The notes under the pieces were generated by a model, which saw only the letters and a program-made list of their open reading frames with translations, was not told where the DNA came from and made no database searches. A program made the position numbers and the translations under genes. This document shows, in pieces, positions 11,160 to 22,021 of a DNA stretch of 64,000 bases (the stretch's first letter is position 1; each line of letters starts with the position of its first letter). The stretch is from Toxorhynchites rutilus septentrionalis. Its lineage: Eukaryota > Arthropoda > Insecta > Diptera > Culicidae. The stretch spans positions 247,885,307 to 247,949,306 of the forward strand of contig NC_073746.1 of assembly GCF_029784135.1 (NCBI RefSeq). The letters run 5' to 3'.

Positions 11160-12620
11160 TCAATTACGTTCTTGTTGATGGAAAATAGGTTTTCGAATAG
11201 ACAGCCAAATTCATGACACTTGGGTCCCGTTCATGAATTGTGAAACCAAAGAAATGACAGACAACTTTATTGGTGCCGATATCCTGGCCAATTTGTTGGC
11301 GCATTATTTCGTCATTGTCATTCAATCGAGAAGTAATCACATCGATATTCTGAATTTAAAACACAGCCATATTGCTCCCATTATTCACGGATTTTATTTG
11401 TATTTACTGCTTTTCGCCAAACAACGGAACTCAACATGAATATGAACATTGAATTTTTTTCTCAGCTGAAGCGAATATGGTACTACCCAACGATTTCCAG
11501 TCTGTCAACGTCTACGTTACTGATATTTGTCAATGGTTGTCCGTTTCTGGATATGTGGATATCCATCTACCCTTGTGATCGTGTTTTCCATCTGCAACAC
11601 AAGACGGTAAAAGCTCCAAATCACCGCATGGGCAATAAACCATGTTTATGGGAACAATATCAAACACCATATTCCGTAATCCGATTGGGCTGAAAGCCGA
11701 TCGGATTCCACGGTTTGAACGAAATCGACTTTTGCATTCTGAAGTCTGTTCGACTCAAATTTAATCGATCTATGGAAATGTGACAACTCTGCCATGATGA
11801 AAAATAGAAGTTGTGGAGCAATTTACTCTCTATCAGATTAGCAGACCGAAAGCAATTTTACATTGTCAACATTTGAATGAAGATTACTACTTCATGTTAT
11901 TTGAATACTTAGATGACATAGTCCTGACCTAACTCTGACTCAGCTTTATTTCTCTATATTGTTCAATAACATTTCCGCTAAAACTGTACCCGTAAAATAA
12001 AAACATTATCAGACACAATTTTCGTATACGATTGTTACCCACTTGCAGAAAATGTGTTACTGTGTTACATACAAAACATATTTGTAAGGGTATAGCTAAT
12101 TTCCATCAATATTTTTCGTTTTAAAAGCGTGTTTATTCCAGCGAAAATCCGTTTCTATTTTTACAGAAATAGAACACGAAGCTCAATGTCGTCTATGTCA
12201 AATTGCCATGTCATATCGTCACAACTTGATTGGACTTGAGTCGAACGGTTTACAGAATAAAAAATGCAATCCGTTCGAGTTATTCTGACTCGATACGGGT
12301 GAGTAGTTGATAAGTAGACGGATCTGGAATTTCCGAGGCAATTACACTATCGAATTCCATTACAATGCATTACGTTTTAGCCTGACAGTAGCAAAGGCTG
12401 TGTCGGCGTTGCTTTTGATAGCTTTTCGCAGGTGAATTTATTCGTCTCCATTCTGCTTCTGTCGATTGTGTCGTAGGAATCGCAGTCGTTCACCGCCTAC
12501 CTTCACGTACATGCCAACCATGAATTGTTGGCACAGCTCACGACTTCTAGAATGACGTTGCCCTAGCTGCGTTAAATCATCGTTCGATAATAAACATCCA
12601 TTGAGCTCTCTTGTTTGAGT
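11160..12620 (-). pseudogene. Helitron Rep/helicase relic (minus strand)
   Basis: Minus-strand translation over many stops and shifts gives Helitron-type pieces in the right order. These are DDLTQLGQRHSRSRELCQQF, MVGMYVKVGGERLRFLR and LRKAIKSNADTA (about 12590-12400), then VVPYSLQLRKKFNVHINVE (about 11510-11440), then IMRQQIG and CHFFGFTIHERDPSVMNLA (about 11310-11200). In Helitrons this region leads into the Rep (HUH nuclease) and helicase domains that drive rolling-circle transposition. The Rep core and helicase motifs are not visible, so parts are deleted. No TC or CTRR ends could be fixed. Confidence 0.65.
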
Positions 12621-12829
12621 CGTCTTTTGTAACTACATATTCATAAATATTTATTCGAATCATTGAATCAATATACGTGTTCTCCAGCTACTAATTTATC
12701 TGAATTAATGACAATAGCGTAATTAACATTTTGCTATCCGAGCATGTGTGATCTGAAGAATTTCAATAATTCATTGCGCTTATTCGATAAGGTTTCCAGT
12801 ACCTCGTCGATGCCCCTAGCTTTAGTTGA

Positions 12830-13175
12830 ATTGAGGTTACTTCTTGCCTAACAAACGTTTTGTGCATAATTTCATTAAAATCGGTCGAACCGTTTCGGAG
12901 GAGAGAAGATGTAGGAGTGCATTATTTCACCTGAAAATTTATTATCATTTTTGAATGAAGATCAATTCCATCAACGCGAATATCGATTGGGTTAACAACG
13001 CATAATACGATGTATTTTTTTCGATTTTTCTCACTGTAACATTAATATATGGGCAGAGACGAATACAACTAAATGAAGACAGCCCAAATCGAACGATCCA
13101 CTCTCGAGAGTGAACATTGTCAACATATCCTTATATCCCTTCCTTTACCTGAAGAAAAATGTCACCCTTCTAAAC
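12830..13175. repeat. Dispersed repeat D (copy 2) plus LINE-tail-like sequence
   Basis: It holds aaaatcggtcgaaccgttt (12880-12898), gggcagagac (13052) and cactctcgag, matching 10661-10720. It continues with caacatatcc, tatcccttcct and cccttctaaactcgag, which closely resembles the 3' UTR of the intact LINE at 22177-22235. A related LINE tail probably ends here. Confidence 0.5.
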
Positions 13176-13550
13176 TCGAGCACCCATTCTTCGCCGATTG
13201 CCCGAAGTAACCAGACGAAGGAAAGTCGCGTCCAAGTTCCGTTATCGGTTACCGCGTGATTGTTGTTTTTTTTGCCGCTGAAGAGTTCATTTCGCTATCT
13301 GGATAGTGAGTGAAGTGCCCTGCCTGCAAGTGGATAGAGGCTTTCATCCTCGGAAAGCCAAGCATTGGTTTTTGTTTTGTCGCTGATTCGTCGACATTGG
13401 AGATTTCGCCGAGTCATCGTGCCAACAGTGACAGTGCGGGTAAGCTTTCACCGACGACTGTGTGTAGCTAAGTGGTGCGGACTCAATCCACTTCATTCTC
13501 AAGCAAATTCTTGCATGTTTTCAAGCGATTTCTTGCAATAAATTCTCAGA
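13176..13550. other. GC-richer unassigned segment
   Basis: No ORF or domain is recognised. The stretch cgattgcccgaagtaacc to gacagtgcgggtaagc includes a donor-like cgggtaagc at 13437-13445. It could be a LINE 5' UTR or a host exon. I cannot choose between them. Confidence 0.3.
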
Positions 13551-13556
13551 CCACCA

Positions 13557-13640
13557 GAGATGCCAGATTTACAAATATGTTTGTAAATTTACAGACATAT
13601 CTGTAAAACATTCATCACATCTATTCATCACATCAAAAAT
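13557..13640. repeat. MITE end (agagatgccagat)
   Basis: agagatgccagatttacaa at 13557 is echoed in reverse at 16185-16195 (atctggcagctct), with acagac-type repeats just inside both ends (13595-13610 and 16085-16170). The two could be the termini of one 2.6-kb interval that later took insertions. Confidence 0.4.
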
Positions 13641-13727
13641 ATTTGACTCACCATATGACATTTTTCCATAGTTTTAATACAGAAAAGTTATTATATTTAG
13701 TATATATCAATACACATGACGTTAGAC

Positions 13728-13800
13728 CAGCGATACTCAACCTGCGGCCCGGCAGTCCTTCTTGTTGGCCCATCTGGTGTGTATGATGTTTGGAACTCAT
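13728..13800. repeat. hAT-like terminal sequence
   Basis: The string cagcgatactcaacctgcgg followed by cccggc resembles the ends of hAT-type elements (CAGNG, ctcaacctgcggccc). No matching second end was found nearby, so this is a fragment. Confidence 0.35.
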
Positions 13801-13860
13801 ACACATAAGTACTTTTGCCTTGACATCATTGCAGACGAAAAAGAGGATACGGTTATTCAC

Positions 13861-14817
13861 AATTAATGAACAATTCTCGCGTAACTATAACCTAACATGT
13901 AACATTTTCGCCAACTCGAGTAAAACGTAGTTGAAGACCCGAACATTATTTCGCGAATTGTCTTAAAAGCTATCAATCTTTATCACTGTTTTCACCACTA
14001 GCTGTCAAGAATAACTTCGTAAAACCAATCGTAACTATTGTTCCGTGATTTGAGATTAAGGTTGAAGCCTCGGAGCGAAAAATGTTACATTGGACGTTTT
14101 GACTGCCCGCGTTTGCACATTGGACATATTACGTTGCACTATAAAAATTTGAAACTAACTAATAAACAACAATCCAAATATCAGCATTTCGTTCTAAAGA
14201 CTGATTACTATTGTTATCACTCGTTGAATTGCACTGAAATCGATAACAACACCTGTAAGAAACAAATTCCAAAACGACCGAAGTACGACTGCGAGTTGTT
14301 TTGACTGCTTTGTTACTTCGGACGTTTCGGCCGTCGGAGGAAAGTGGCGTCCGAAGTAATAGCCGGGTGCTTAAAATTCGAATCTGTACATTGGATATTT
14401 TTTGTATCGGCGACAAAAAGATGAAGAAGATAGATACGTGAACGATTGTTTTTGTAATACATTCAATGATTGAAAACTAATAGCGTGCATCCATTAACTC
14501 GATTTGTTTACATTTGTTACATAGGACCTTTTCAAAAGTTACGCGAGAATTGACATTGACATTACGACAGACATGGTTCATGGCCGTGTGGTGGTCTAAA
14601 ACTTGTATAGCCTTGCATGGCGGATGGAAAATATACACTGCATTTTTTTAAAAATAAAAACGACAAGACCGCAAGCCTTGGTGGATGTCCAATATATCAA
14701 CGGAGAAATACTGTGTTTTATAAAAATTAACAACGCGTATGTTTGTGTATGTATGTGTATGTATGTATGTGTAGATCGTTGAAACATTTAAACACACTTA
14801 CAGCACATAAGTTATTA
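13861..14817. other. No gene recognised
   Basis: AT-rich, with a short gtatgtat simple repeat at 14735-14772. The strings acattgga and cgaagtaa recur between 14085 and 14395, so some old repeat may be present. Confidence 0.4.
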
Positions 14818-15983
14818 AGTGGTCCGAAAAATCATTTTTTTCCACTTTTTCCCAAAAATGACAAATGAAAATTAATAACATTTGAATCACTGAATCGATT
14901 TAGATGATCGACATATAAAATTGACCTAGCCTTTTATAAAAAAAATATTTAACTTGCGAAATACATAATTATATTTTAGTAATTATTGATTGTAGTCGTT
15001 TTTTATTTTTTTTATGACTTTGGACTAGAGGGCGCTATATATTTTTATATTTTTTCTTGAAAGCTGAAGGTTTTTTACACAACATATCTCGATATCAGGG
15101 TTGCTATTTTTTCGTTTTTCAGATATGATTTTAAAAAAAAATCATTTTTCCCCATTTGTCCAAAAATAACTTTCTGCAAAAAATCATAACATTTGAACTA
15201 CTGAACCGATTTAGATGATCGATATATTAAATTGAAGCCAATAAGCAAAACTCACACTTGCGGGAAGATTGGATTCTAGTAGCATAGGTCTAGTTTAGTC
15301 ACATATGAATATTGATCGAAGACTTAAAACATGTTAAATTTACAAAATTCTAACTTAAAAACGATAATTATAGCATCTCTGATATCGTGATATGTTAAGT
15401 AAATACTCCTCAGCTTTCCATAAAAAATATAAAAAAATATAGCGCTCCTATCTTTAACCGAGAAAACTATGAAAAACTAACTCAATCCATAATTACAAAA
15501 ACAAAATTCAATTTTTTCGCAAAAGTAATATTTTTTTTAAAAATATATCTCGTAAGCTTCAATTTGATATGTCGATGATATGAATCGGTCCAATAGTTCG
15601 AAAGTTATGACTTTTTGTAGTGGGAAAAATGGGGAAAAATTGTTTTTCGAACCATCGATTAGTTTTGCAAAATCATATTTCAAAAACGAAAAAAATAGGA
15701 TCCATATTATATGCAAGTTAAATATTTCTCAATTAAAGCTCATTGGCTTAAATTTGATATGTCGATCATCTAAATCGGTTGAGTGGTTCGAAAGTTATAA
15801 ATTTTTGAAAAAAGTCATTTTGGGAAAAAGTGGAAAAAATGATTTTTGGGATCACCCTAAAATGGAAATGGGCACCCTAATGACAAATTAAAAAAATACG
15901 AGTTTAATGTTTTGCGATAAAGAACAAAATTACCACTTTTGACGAAGAGCTGAGAACAACTATATTAGTTTGGCATGGAATGG

Positions 15984-15986
<3 letters not shown>
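14818..15986. repeat. Inverted-repeat MITE family C (copy 2)
   Basis: The left part (gtggtccgaaaaatcattttt, then tttagatgatcgacata) is inverted in the right part (tatgtcgatcatctaaat, then aaaaaatgatttttggga). It ends in ttggcatggaatggctg, like the 50105 end of the complete copy. The outer left end of the family is missing. No ORF is meaningful; the transcript would fold back on itself. Confidence 0.7.

Positions 15987-16029
<43 letters not shown>
15987..16029. repeat. (TA)n microsatellite
   Basis: About 43 bp of pure TA directly after the MITE end. It probably expanded from the element's TA/TATA target-site duplication. Confidence 0.9.
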
Positions 16030-16034
<5 letters not shown>

Positions 16035-16079
16035 ACAATCTTACGTGCATCGTGATGTACAAAGTATTAATGAATAAGT

Positions 16080-16200
16080 GAAAAATAACGTTAAAAGACA
16101 TTTCTATAGATCTGCACACTTTTACAGACTTTTCCACATTTTTAACAGACATTCACATGTTTTTACAGACTTTTTTTAAAAATCATCTGGCAGCTCTTCC
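16080..16200. repeat. MITE end (atctggcagctct)
   Basis: Repeated acagacttt and ttttaacagac units end in atctggcagctct, the inverse of the 13557 end. Confidence 0.4.
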
Positions 16201-16537
16201 TTCCACTTTTTATCGAATATTTCCAAATCGCAGGAGTAAACATTTACGTGACTCTGACTTTGTTTGTTTTTATTACGTTCGGAAAAACGTTATGACAAAG
16301 AGAGGGGACATTAAAAATGCGTTGCTCAGTGAAAGGCTGAGATGGTCTTTTAGAGATGCAATGGTTAATTAAACAATTGACGGAAAAATGTAGTTCGTTC
16401 ATTTTATAATTTTACTTATTTTTGCCCTTGACAACAATACCTCTTTTATAGTGTTGATTATCATAAGAAAAATAACACTCCTGATCGTTGGATCTCTTTT
16501 GACATTTCAATTGGATCTTTTTTGACAGCCGTTTTGA
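16201..16537. other. No gene recognised
   Basis: AT-rich flank of the intact LINE. A near-repeat (ttggatctcttttgaca and ttggatcttttttgaca, 16489-16525) is present. Confidence 0.4.
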
Positions 16538-16770
16538 TTCAGTCCGCACTACCTAGGTGTGTAGTGGTGTCGTAGGCACATTCCCACCACCAACGAGCTT
16601 TCAGCACGCTCCCGTTCATCTGCACTGGAGTGCGTTCATAGGTGAATGACATTAAATATACTGAGAGAAAATATTTAATAATTATAAGTTTTTTTGTTTT
16701 TGTTTTTGTGAATTATTTTATTGTGAAATATTATTTAAAAAAATACTTAGAATATAAGTGAAAATTTAAA
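16538..16770 (+). promoter_or_regulatory. LINE 5' UTR / internal promoter region
   Basis: The GC-richer start (ttcagtccgcactacc) resembles the initiator-containing internal promoters of insect LINEs, which lack an upstream TATA box and start at the first base of the element. It is followed by an A/T-rich leader up to the ORF1 start at 16771. The transcription start is inferred. Confidence 0.4.
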
Positions 16771-18345
16771 ATGGCAGAGAGTGGGGGACCTTCGGATATG
16801 GAGGTCTCTGACTCTAGTTCCCTCCTAACGGATAAAAAAAAGTCACTCAAACGTGTTCCAAATACGGAAGATACTTCTTCTGGGGACGAGTCAGCTAACC
16901 CTACCAAGCCTCCCTCCAAAAAACTAGCAAATCTCCCATCTGCCGTTAACGATCCCACTTTACCTTCAACCTCGTCTTCTCCCTCTGTTCTTCCCGCTCC
17001 TTCTCAACCTTCGCCTTCCCACTCTCAATCCCCGTCCTCGCCTTCCCCCCCCCCTGTTATTCCCACTCCCCGTGTAAAGGTCTATCCAGAAGATGCGCCC
17101 GGAACTGGTCCCTGGGTTGTTTTCTTCAGGCCTAAGCCAAATGGAAAGGCGTTGAGAGTCATGCAGATCGCGAAAGATCTGGCAAGGTATACCTCCGTTT
17201 CGGAAATTTCGAAGGTTAGACCAAACAAATTGCGAGTTGTCGTGAATGATCGAAAAGACGCAAACAAGATTGTTGTCGATCAGCATTTTACAATTGAGTA
17301 TCGGGTCTACATTCCCTCTCACATAGTCGAAATTGAGGGTGTGATAACCGAAACGGGCTTGACGTGCGAATACATTACGAGTGAAGGTACCGGCCGTTTT
17401 AAAAAACTGCCCTCGACGACTGTTAAGATCTTGGGTTGCCGCCAGCTCGGAACAGTCTCCCATGAAGGAGAAGAAAAGAAATTTACGCCGTCCAACTCGT
17501 TTCGAGTCACCTTCGCTGGTTCAGCTCTCCCTGACTACGTGATGGTAGATAAATTGAGGTTAGCCGTGCGACTTTTTATTTCAAAGACAATGACTTGTCT
17601 AAAGTGCAAGTCAGTTGGTCACACGGCTGCTTATTGTGCCAATAAAGAACGATGTGCCACTTGCGGAGAACAACATGAGGGGAAATCCTGCAGTGCGACT
17701 GAGCATAAGTGTCCATATTGCGGGGGATCCCCACACGTGCTCTCAGCTTGTGAAACATACAAGGCTCGCTGGGAGAAACAGAAGCGCTCTTTGAGGGAAC
17801 GCTCTAAACGCACTTTCGCAGAAATTTTGAAGGGCGCTTCTCCACTGGCTCAAGAACAACAACCAATCAATACACACAATGTCTTCGCTACGTTGCCAGT
17901 TGACGAAATGGAAGCGGATACAGCTAACGGGGGCACGCCGTTTATTTCTCAAGGGAATCCCCGGCGCAAAAATGTGACCACTCCCAAAGTTCAAAGACAA
18001 GTCCCTCCGGCGATACCCCCTGTTAGCTTGCCCAAAAAATCGAGTGCAGCGGATAAGCAAAATCAGGTCCCTCCTGGCCTCCGTGGTAATAGTTCACCTT
18101 CGAACGACCCAGTACTCGAGGGGACATCAAAAACCCCAACTGTCCCTGTTTTTCCGTCAAGATCAACTTCCCAATCGGGATTTATAAAGTTGTCTGACCT
18201 TGTGGATCAAATCTTCACGTGTTTTAATGTTTCCGACTCCATCAGAGCCATTGTCACCGCAATGCTTCCAGTACTAAAGACAATTTTGCAGCAATTGATG
18301 CAAACATGGCCCCTCCTTGCAATGATTATCTCTCTTGATGTCTAA
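16771..18345 (+). CDS. LINE ORF1: zinc-knuckle nucleic-acid-binding protein
   Basis: A 524-residue protein. The N-terminal third is Ser/Pro-rich and low complexity (residues about 50-105), probably disordered. A folded central part (about 110-270) precedes three zinc knuckles. The first is C276-X2-C-X4-H-X4-C (CLKCKSVGHTAAYC), the second starts CATCGEQHEGKSC, and the third is CPYCGGSPHVLSAC. A Lys/Arg stretch (RSLRERSKRTFAEILK) follows. In LINEs this Gag-like protein coats the element RNA and forms the RNP that ORF2 works on. The start at 16771 is the first ATG of the frame, in a good context (aaaATGG). It overlaps ORF2 by 8 bases (ATGTCTAA). Confidence 0.9.
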   Translation: MAESGGPSDMEVSDSSSLLTDKKKSLKRVPNTEDTSSGDESANPTKPPSKKLANLPSAVNDPTLPSTSSSPSVLPAPSQPSPSHSQSPSSPSPPPVIPTPRVKVYPEDAPGTGPWVVFFRPKPNGKALRVMQIAKDLARYTSVSEISKVRPNKLRVVVNDRKDANKIVVDQHFTIEYRVYIPSHIVEIEGVITETGLTCEYITSEGTGRFKKLPSTTVKILGCRQLGTVSHEGEEKKFTPSNSFRVTFAGSALPDYVMVDKLRLAVRLFISKTMTCLKCKSVGHTAAYCANKERCATCGEQHEGKSCSATEHKCPYCGGSPHVLSACETYKARWEKQKRSLRERSKRTFAEILKGASPLAQEQQPINTHNVFATLPVDEMEADTANGGTPFISQGNPRRKNVTTPKVQRQVPPAIPPVSLPKKSSAADKQNQVPPGLRGNSSPSNDPVLEGTSKTPTVPVFPSRSTSQSGFIKLSDLVDQIFTCFNVSDSIRAIVTAMLPVLKTILQQLMQTWPLLAMIISLDV

Positions 18346-21300
18346 TTTAAATAGAGAGGTCGGAGATATCACTGTTTTACAGTGGAATTGTCGTAGTCTT
18401 ATCCCTAAATTGGATACATTCAAATTTCTAATTCATAAACTCAATTGTGATGTTTTTGCTCTATCCGAAACCTGGCTCTCTTCTCAAAATGATCTCTCTT
18501 TCCACGATTTTAATATAATACGCTTGGACCGCGATGACAGATACGGAGGGGTACTATTGGGGATCAATAAGTGTCACTCATTTTTTAGAATTGACCTTCC
18601 ACCTATTGGAGGGATCGAAGCTGTTGCTTGTCATGCAAACATCAGAGGCAAAGACCTCTGTATAGTCAGCTTGTATTGGCCTCCGAGAGCTGCGGTTAGC
18701 CGCAAGCAACTTGTTGACATGTGCTCACTCCTTCCTGAGCCACGATTATTCTTGGGAGACTTCAACTCTCACGGAACTGCCTGGGGGGAACCGTACGACG
18801 ATAATCGTTCATCGTTGATATATGACCTTTGTAACAGCTTCAATATGACCGTTTTGAACACTGGGGAAACAACACGTGTACCTAAACCTCCTGCTAACCC
18901 AAGTGCTCTTGACCTCTCGCTTTGCTCGAATTCACTTTCGTTAGATTGCAAGTGGAATGTAATCCAGGATCCCAACGGTAGTGACCACTTGCCAATCAAA
19001 ATTTCTATCACCAATGGGTTGAATTCTTCTGAATCAATAAACATGGCATTCGACCTCACAAGACACATTGACTGGAAAAAATATGCGGACGCGATTGCTC
19101 TAGCCATCAATTCCAGAGATGGTTTGCCTCCATTGGAGGAGTATAACTTCATTTCTCGTTTGATCTATGACAGCGCGGTTCGCGCTCAAACGAAACCCAT
19201 CCCAGGTTCCACTATTCGTCGAAGGCCTCCCAATCCATGGTGGGATGGCCAGTGTTCCAAGCTTTATGGAGATAAATCGAATGCATTTAAAGCTTTTCGG
19301 AAACGTGGAACCATTGAGAATTTTCAAACGTATTTGGACCTTGAAAATCAATTTAAAAACTTGATCAAAGGGAAAAAACGTGCTTATTGGCGAAATTTCG
19401 TAGGAGGTTTATCACGAGAAACGTCAATGAAAAAATTATGGAAAGTGGCTCGAAACATGAGAAATCGCTCTTCATCCAATGAAAGCGAGGAATATTCACA
19501 TCGATGGATTTTTAATTTTGCACGAAAGGTTTGTCCCGATTCCGCTCCAGTGCAAAGAATTATTCGAGATATACCACAAGATAGGTGCGATCTTGATTCC
19601 GAGTTTTCGATGGTAGAATTCTCTCTTGCTCTCCTTTCATGTAACAATTCTGCTCCGGGATCGGATAGAATTAAGTTCAACTTGCTGAAAAATCTCCCTG
19701 ATGTGGCGAAACATCGCTTGTTGAACTTATTCAATCGGTTTCTGGAGCATAATATTGTTCCAGATGATTGGAGACAAGTACGAGTTATAGCTATTCAAAA
19801 ACCCGGAAAACCCGCGTCCGACTTCAATTCGTACCGCCCAATAGCAATGCTGTCTTGTATACGGAAATTGTTGGAGAAAATGATCTTGTTTCGCCTTGAT
19901 CGATGGGTTGAAACGAATGGCCTACTCTCAGATACACAATATGGGTTCCGCAGGGGCAAGGGGACGAATGATTGTCTTGCGTTGCTTTCTTCAGAAATTC
20001 AAATGGCTTACGCCGAAAAAAAACAAATGGCTTCAGTATTCTTGGACATAAAGGGGGCCTTTGATTCTGTTTCAATAAAGGTTTTGTCAGACAAATTACA
20101 ATCTCGGGGTCTGCCGCCTCTATTGAATAATATGTTATATAACTTGCTTTGTGAGAAACATTTGAACTTTTCTCACGGAGATTCGGCAGTAAGTCGGGTC
20201 TCTTACATGGGACTCCCCCAGGGCTCATGTTTAAGCCCCCTTTTGTACAACTTCTACGTAAGCGACATTGACAATTGCCTTACACAAAATTGCAGCCTAA
20301 GACAACTTGCAGATGATGGAGTGGTGTCTGTCGTAGGATCAAACGAATCCGACCTGCAAGAATCCTTACAAGATACTTTGAACAATTTTTCAACCTGGGC
20401 CATTGGGCTAGGGATCGAATTCTCCACGGAGAAAACAGAGATGGTGGTTTTTTCTAGGAAGCATAAACCAGCAAAACCAAAGCTTCAACTTTTGGGTAAA
20501 CCGATCACTCATGCTATGCCATTCAAGTATCTTGGGGTCTGGTTCGACTCTAAATGTACTTGGGGGGCCCATATTAGGTATCTGAGTAAAAAATGCCAAC
20601 AAAGAATAAACTTTCTCCGTACAATTACCGGCACCTGGTGGGGAGCCCATCCCGAAGATCTTATAATGTTGTATCGAACAACTATTCTCTCAGTGATGGA
20701 GTATGGCAGTTTCTGTTTTCAATCAGCTGCCAAAACACACCTCATTAAACTCGAGCGAATTCAGTATCTTTGTCTCCGTATCGCGTTGGGATGTATGCCC
20801 TCAACGCATACCATGAGTCTCGAGGTTTTGGCAGGCCTACTCCCACTAAAAGATCGCTTCAATTTATTATCTCTTCGGTTCCTCATCCGGTGTAAGGTTA
20901 TGAACCCATTGGTGATCGGAAATTTTGAGCAGCTGATCGAGCTAAATTTTCATTCTGGATTCATGAGCTCATATCATGAATTCGTCTCCATGCAGGTTAA
21001 TCCTTCTTCGTATATTCCCAACCGTGTTTGTTTTCCTGACTACATAAATTCCTCTGTGCATTTTGATCTGTCCATGAAGCAGGATATCCATGGAACATCA
21101 GATTATCTTCGATCGAGGATCGTTCCAACGATCTTCGATGCAAAGTATGGGGATATCAATTGTGATAATATGTACTTTACTGATGGGTCGTCTATGAATG
21201 AGTCCACAGGATTTGGAGTGTTCAACGAATTTTTTAGCACCTCACACAGTCTTCAGAATCCTTGCTCAGTGTATATTGCTGAATTGGCAGCGATACACTG

Positions 21301-22021
21301 GGCGCTGGACAGTGTCGCCTCACGACCTGTTGAACACTATTACATTGTAACGGATAGTCTTAGCTCTGTCGAAGCTATCCGTTCAGTGAGGCCGGAAAAG
21401 CATTCGCCGTACTTCCTTGAGAGAATACGAGAAATTTTGAGTGCTTTATCCAGACGCTGTTATGTCATTACCTTTGTCTGGGTCCCTTCACATTGCTCAA
21501 TTCTGGGTAATGAGAGGGCTGACTCATTAGCAAAGGTAGGTGCAATTGAAGGCGATATTTATCAGCGTCAAATCGCCTTCAATGAATTTTATTCTTTAGT
21601 CCGCAAAAATACCATAGTTAACTGGCAACGCAAATGGAACGAAGATGAATTGGGCCGGTGGCTCCACTCGATTATCCCTAAGGTTATCCTCAAACCATGG
21701 TTCAAAAGTCTGGACTTGAGTCGAGACTTTATTCGCACCTTCTCCCGACTCATGTCCAATCACTGTTCGTTAGATGCGCTACTCTTTCGTATTAATCTTG
21801 CCGACAACAATCTTTGTGTTTGTGGCCAAGGTTACCACGACATCGAGCACGTTGTTTGGTCGTGCGAGCTGTATCTTGTCGCCAGATCGAATTTAGTAGT
21901 CACCCTTCGGGCCCGAGGAAGGCAGCCCATGGTGCCGGTGAGAGATGTGTTGGCTCGGTTAGACCTTGATTACATGTCCCAAATATATGTATTCCTTAAA
22001 GCTATCGATCTTCGTGTGTGA
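18338..22021 (+). CDS. LINE ORF2: endonuclease, reverse transcriptase, RNase H
   Basis: 1227 residues from ATG 18338, inside ORF1's end; the frame is also open for one codon upstream (TTG). The AP endonuclease (residues 10-225) shows QWNCRS, LSETWL (E near 44), LGDFNSHGTAW (D near 141) and SDHLPI (near 215). The RT (about 470-760) shows YRPIAML, YGFRRGKGT, FLDIKGAFDSV (D near 570), GLPQGSCLSPLLY and QLADDGV (near 659), with Leu where most LINEs have Tyr before ADD. RNase H (about 945-1060) shows FTDGSS, AELAAIHWAL, VTDSLSSVEAI and WVPSHCSILGNERAD, with acidic residues near 947, 982 and 1006. A C-terminal knuckle (CVCGQGYHDIEHVVWSC) starts near 1160. The protein nicks the target and copies the RNA there. 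The ATGTCTAA overlap suggests translation by termination-reinitiation. Confidence 0.95.
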   Translation: MSNLNREVGDITVLQWNCRSLIPKLDTFKFLIHKLNCDVFALSETWLSSQNDLSFHDFNIIRLDRDDRYGGVLLGINKCHSFFRIDLPPIGGIEAVACHANIRGKDLCIVSLYWPPRAAVSRKQLVDMCSLLPEPRLFLGDFNSHGTAWGEPYDDNRSSLIYDLCNSFNMTVLNTGETTRVPKPPANPSALDLSLCSNSLSLDCKWNVIQDPNGSDHLPIKISITNGLNSSESINMAFDLTRHIDWKKYADAIALAINSRDGLPPLEEYNFISRLIYDSAVRAQTKPIPGSTIRRRPPNPWWDGQCSKLYGDKSNAFKAFRKRGTIENFQTYLDLENQFKNLIKGKKRAYWRNFVGGLSRETSMKKLWKVARNMRNRSSSNESEEYSHRWIFNFARKVCPDSAPVQRIIRDIPQDRCDLDSEFSMVEFSLALLSCNNSAPGSDRIKFNLLKNLPDVAKHRLLNLFNRFLEHNIVPDDWRQVRVIAIQKPGKPASDFNSYRPIAMLSCIRKLLEKMILFRLDRWVETNGLLSDTQYGFRRGKGTNDCLALLSSEIQMAYAEKKQMASVFLDIKGAFDSVSIKVLSDKLQSRGLPPLLNNMLYNLLCEKHLNFSHGDSAVSRVSYMGLPQGSCLSPLLYNFYVSDIDNCLTQNCSLRQLADDGVVSVVGSNESDLQESLQDTLNNFSTWAIGLGIEFSTEKTEMVVFSRKHKPAKPKLQLLGKPITHAMPFKYLGVWFDSKCTWGAHIRYLSKKCQQRINFLRTITGTWWGAHPEDLIMLYRTTILSVMEYGSFCFQSAAKTHLIKLERIQYLCLRIALGCMPSTHTMSLEVLAGLLPLKDRFNLLSLRFLIRCKVMNPLVIGNFEQLIELNFHSGFMSSYHEFVSMQVNPSSYIPNRVCFPDYINSSVHFDLSMKQDIHGTSDYLRSRIVPTIFDAKYGDINCDNMYFTDGSSMNESTGFGVFNEFFSTSHSLQNPCSVYIAELAAIHWALDSVASRPVEHYYIVTDSLSSVEAIRSVRPEKHSPYFLERIREILSALSRRCYVITFVWVPSHCSILGNERADSLAKVGAIEGDIYQRQIAFNEFYSLVRKNTIVNWQRKWNEDELGRWLHSIIPKVILKPWFKSLDLSRDFIRTFSRLMSNHCSLDALLFRINLADNNLCVCGQGYHDIEHVVWSCELYLVARSNLVVTLRARGRQPMVPVRDVLARLDLDYMSQIYVFLKAIDLRV

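Noticed and set aside
16966..17463. 165-codon minus-strand ORF
   Set aside because: It is antisense to the low-complexity part of LINE ORF1 and has no domain; it is a shadow.
19384..20228. Several minus-strand ORFs over 100 codons
   Set aside because: They lie antisense to the RT domain of ORF2 and carry no recognisable motif.
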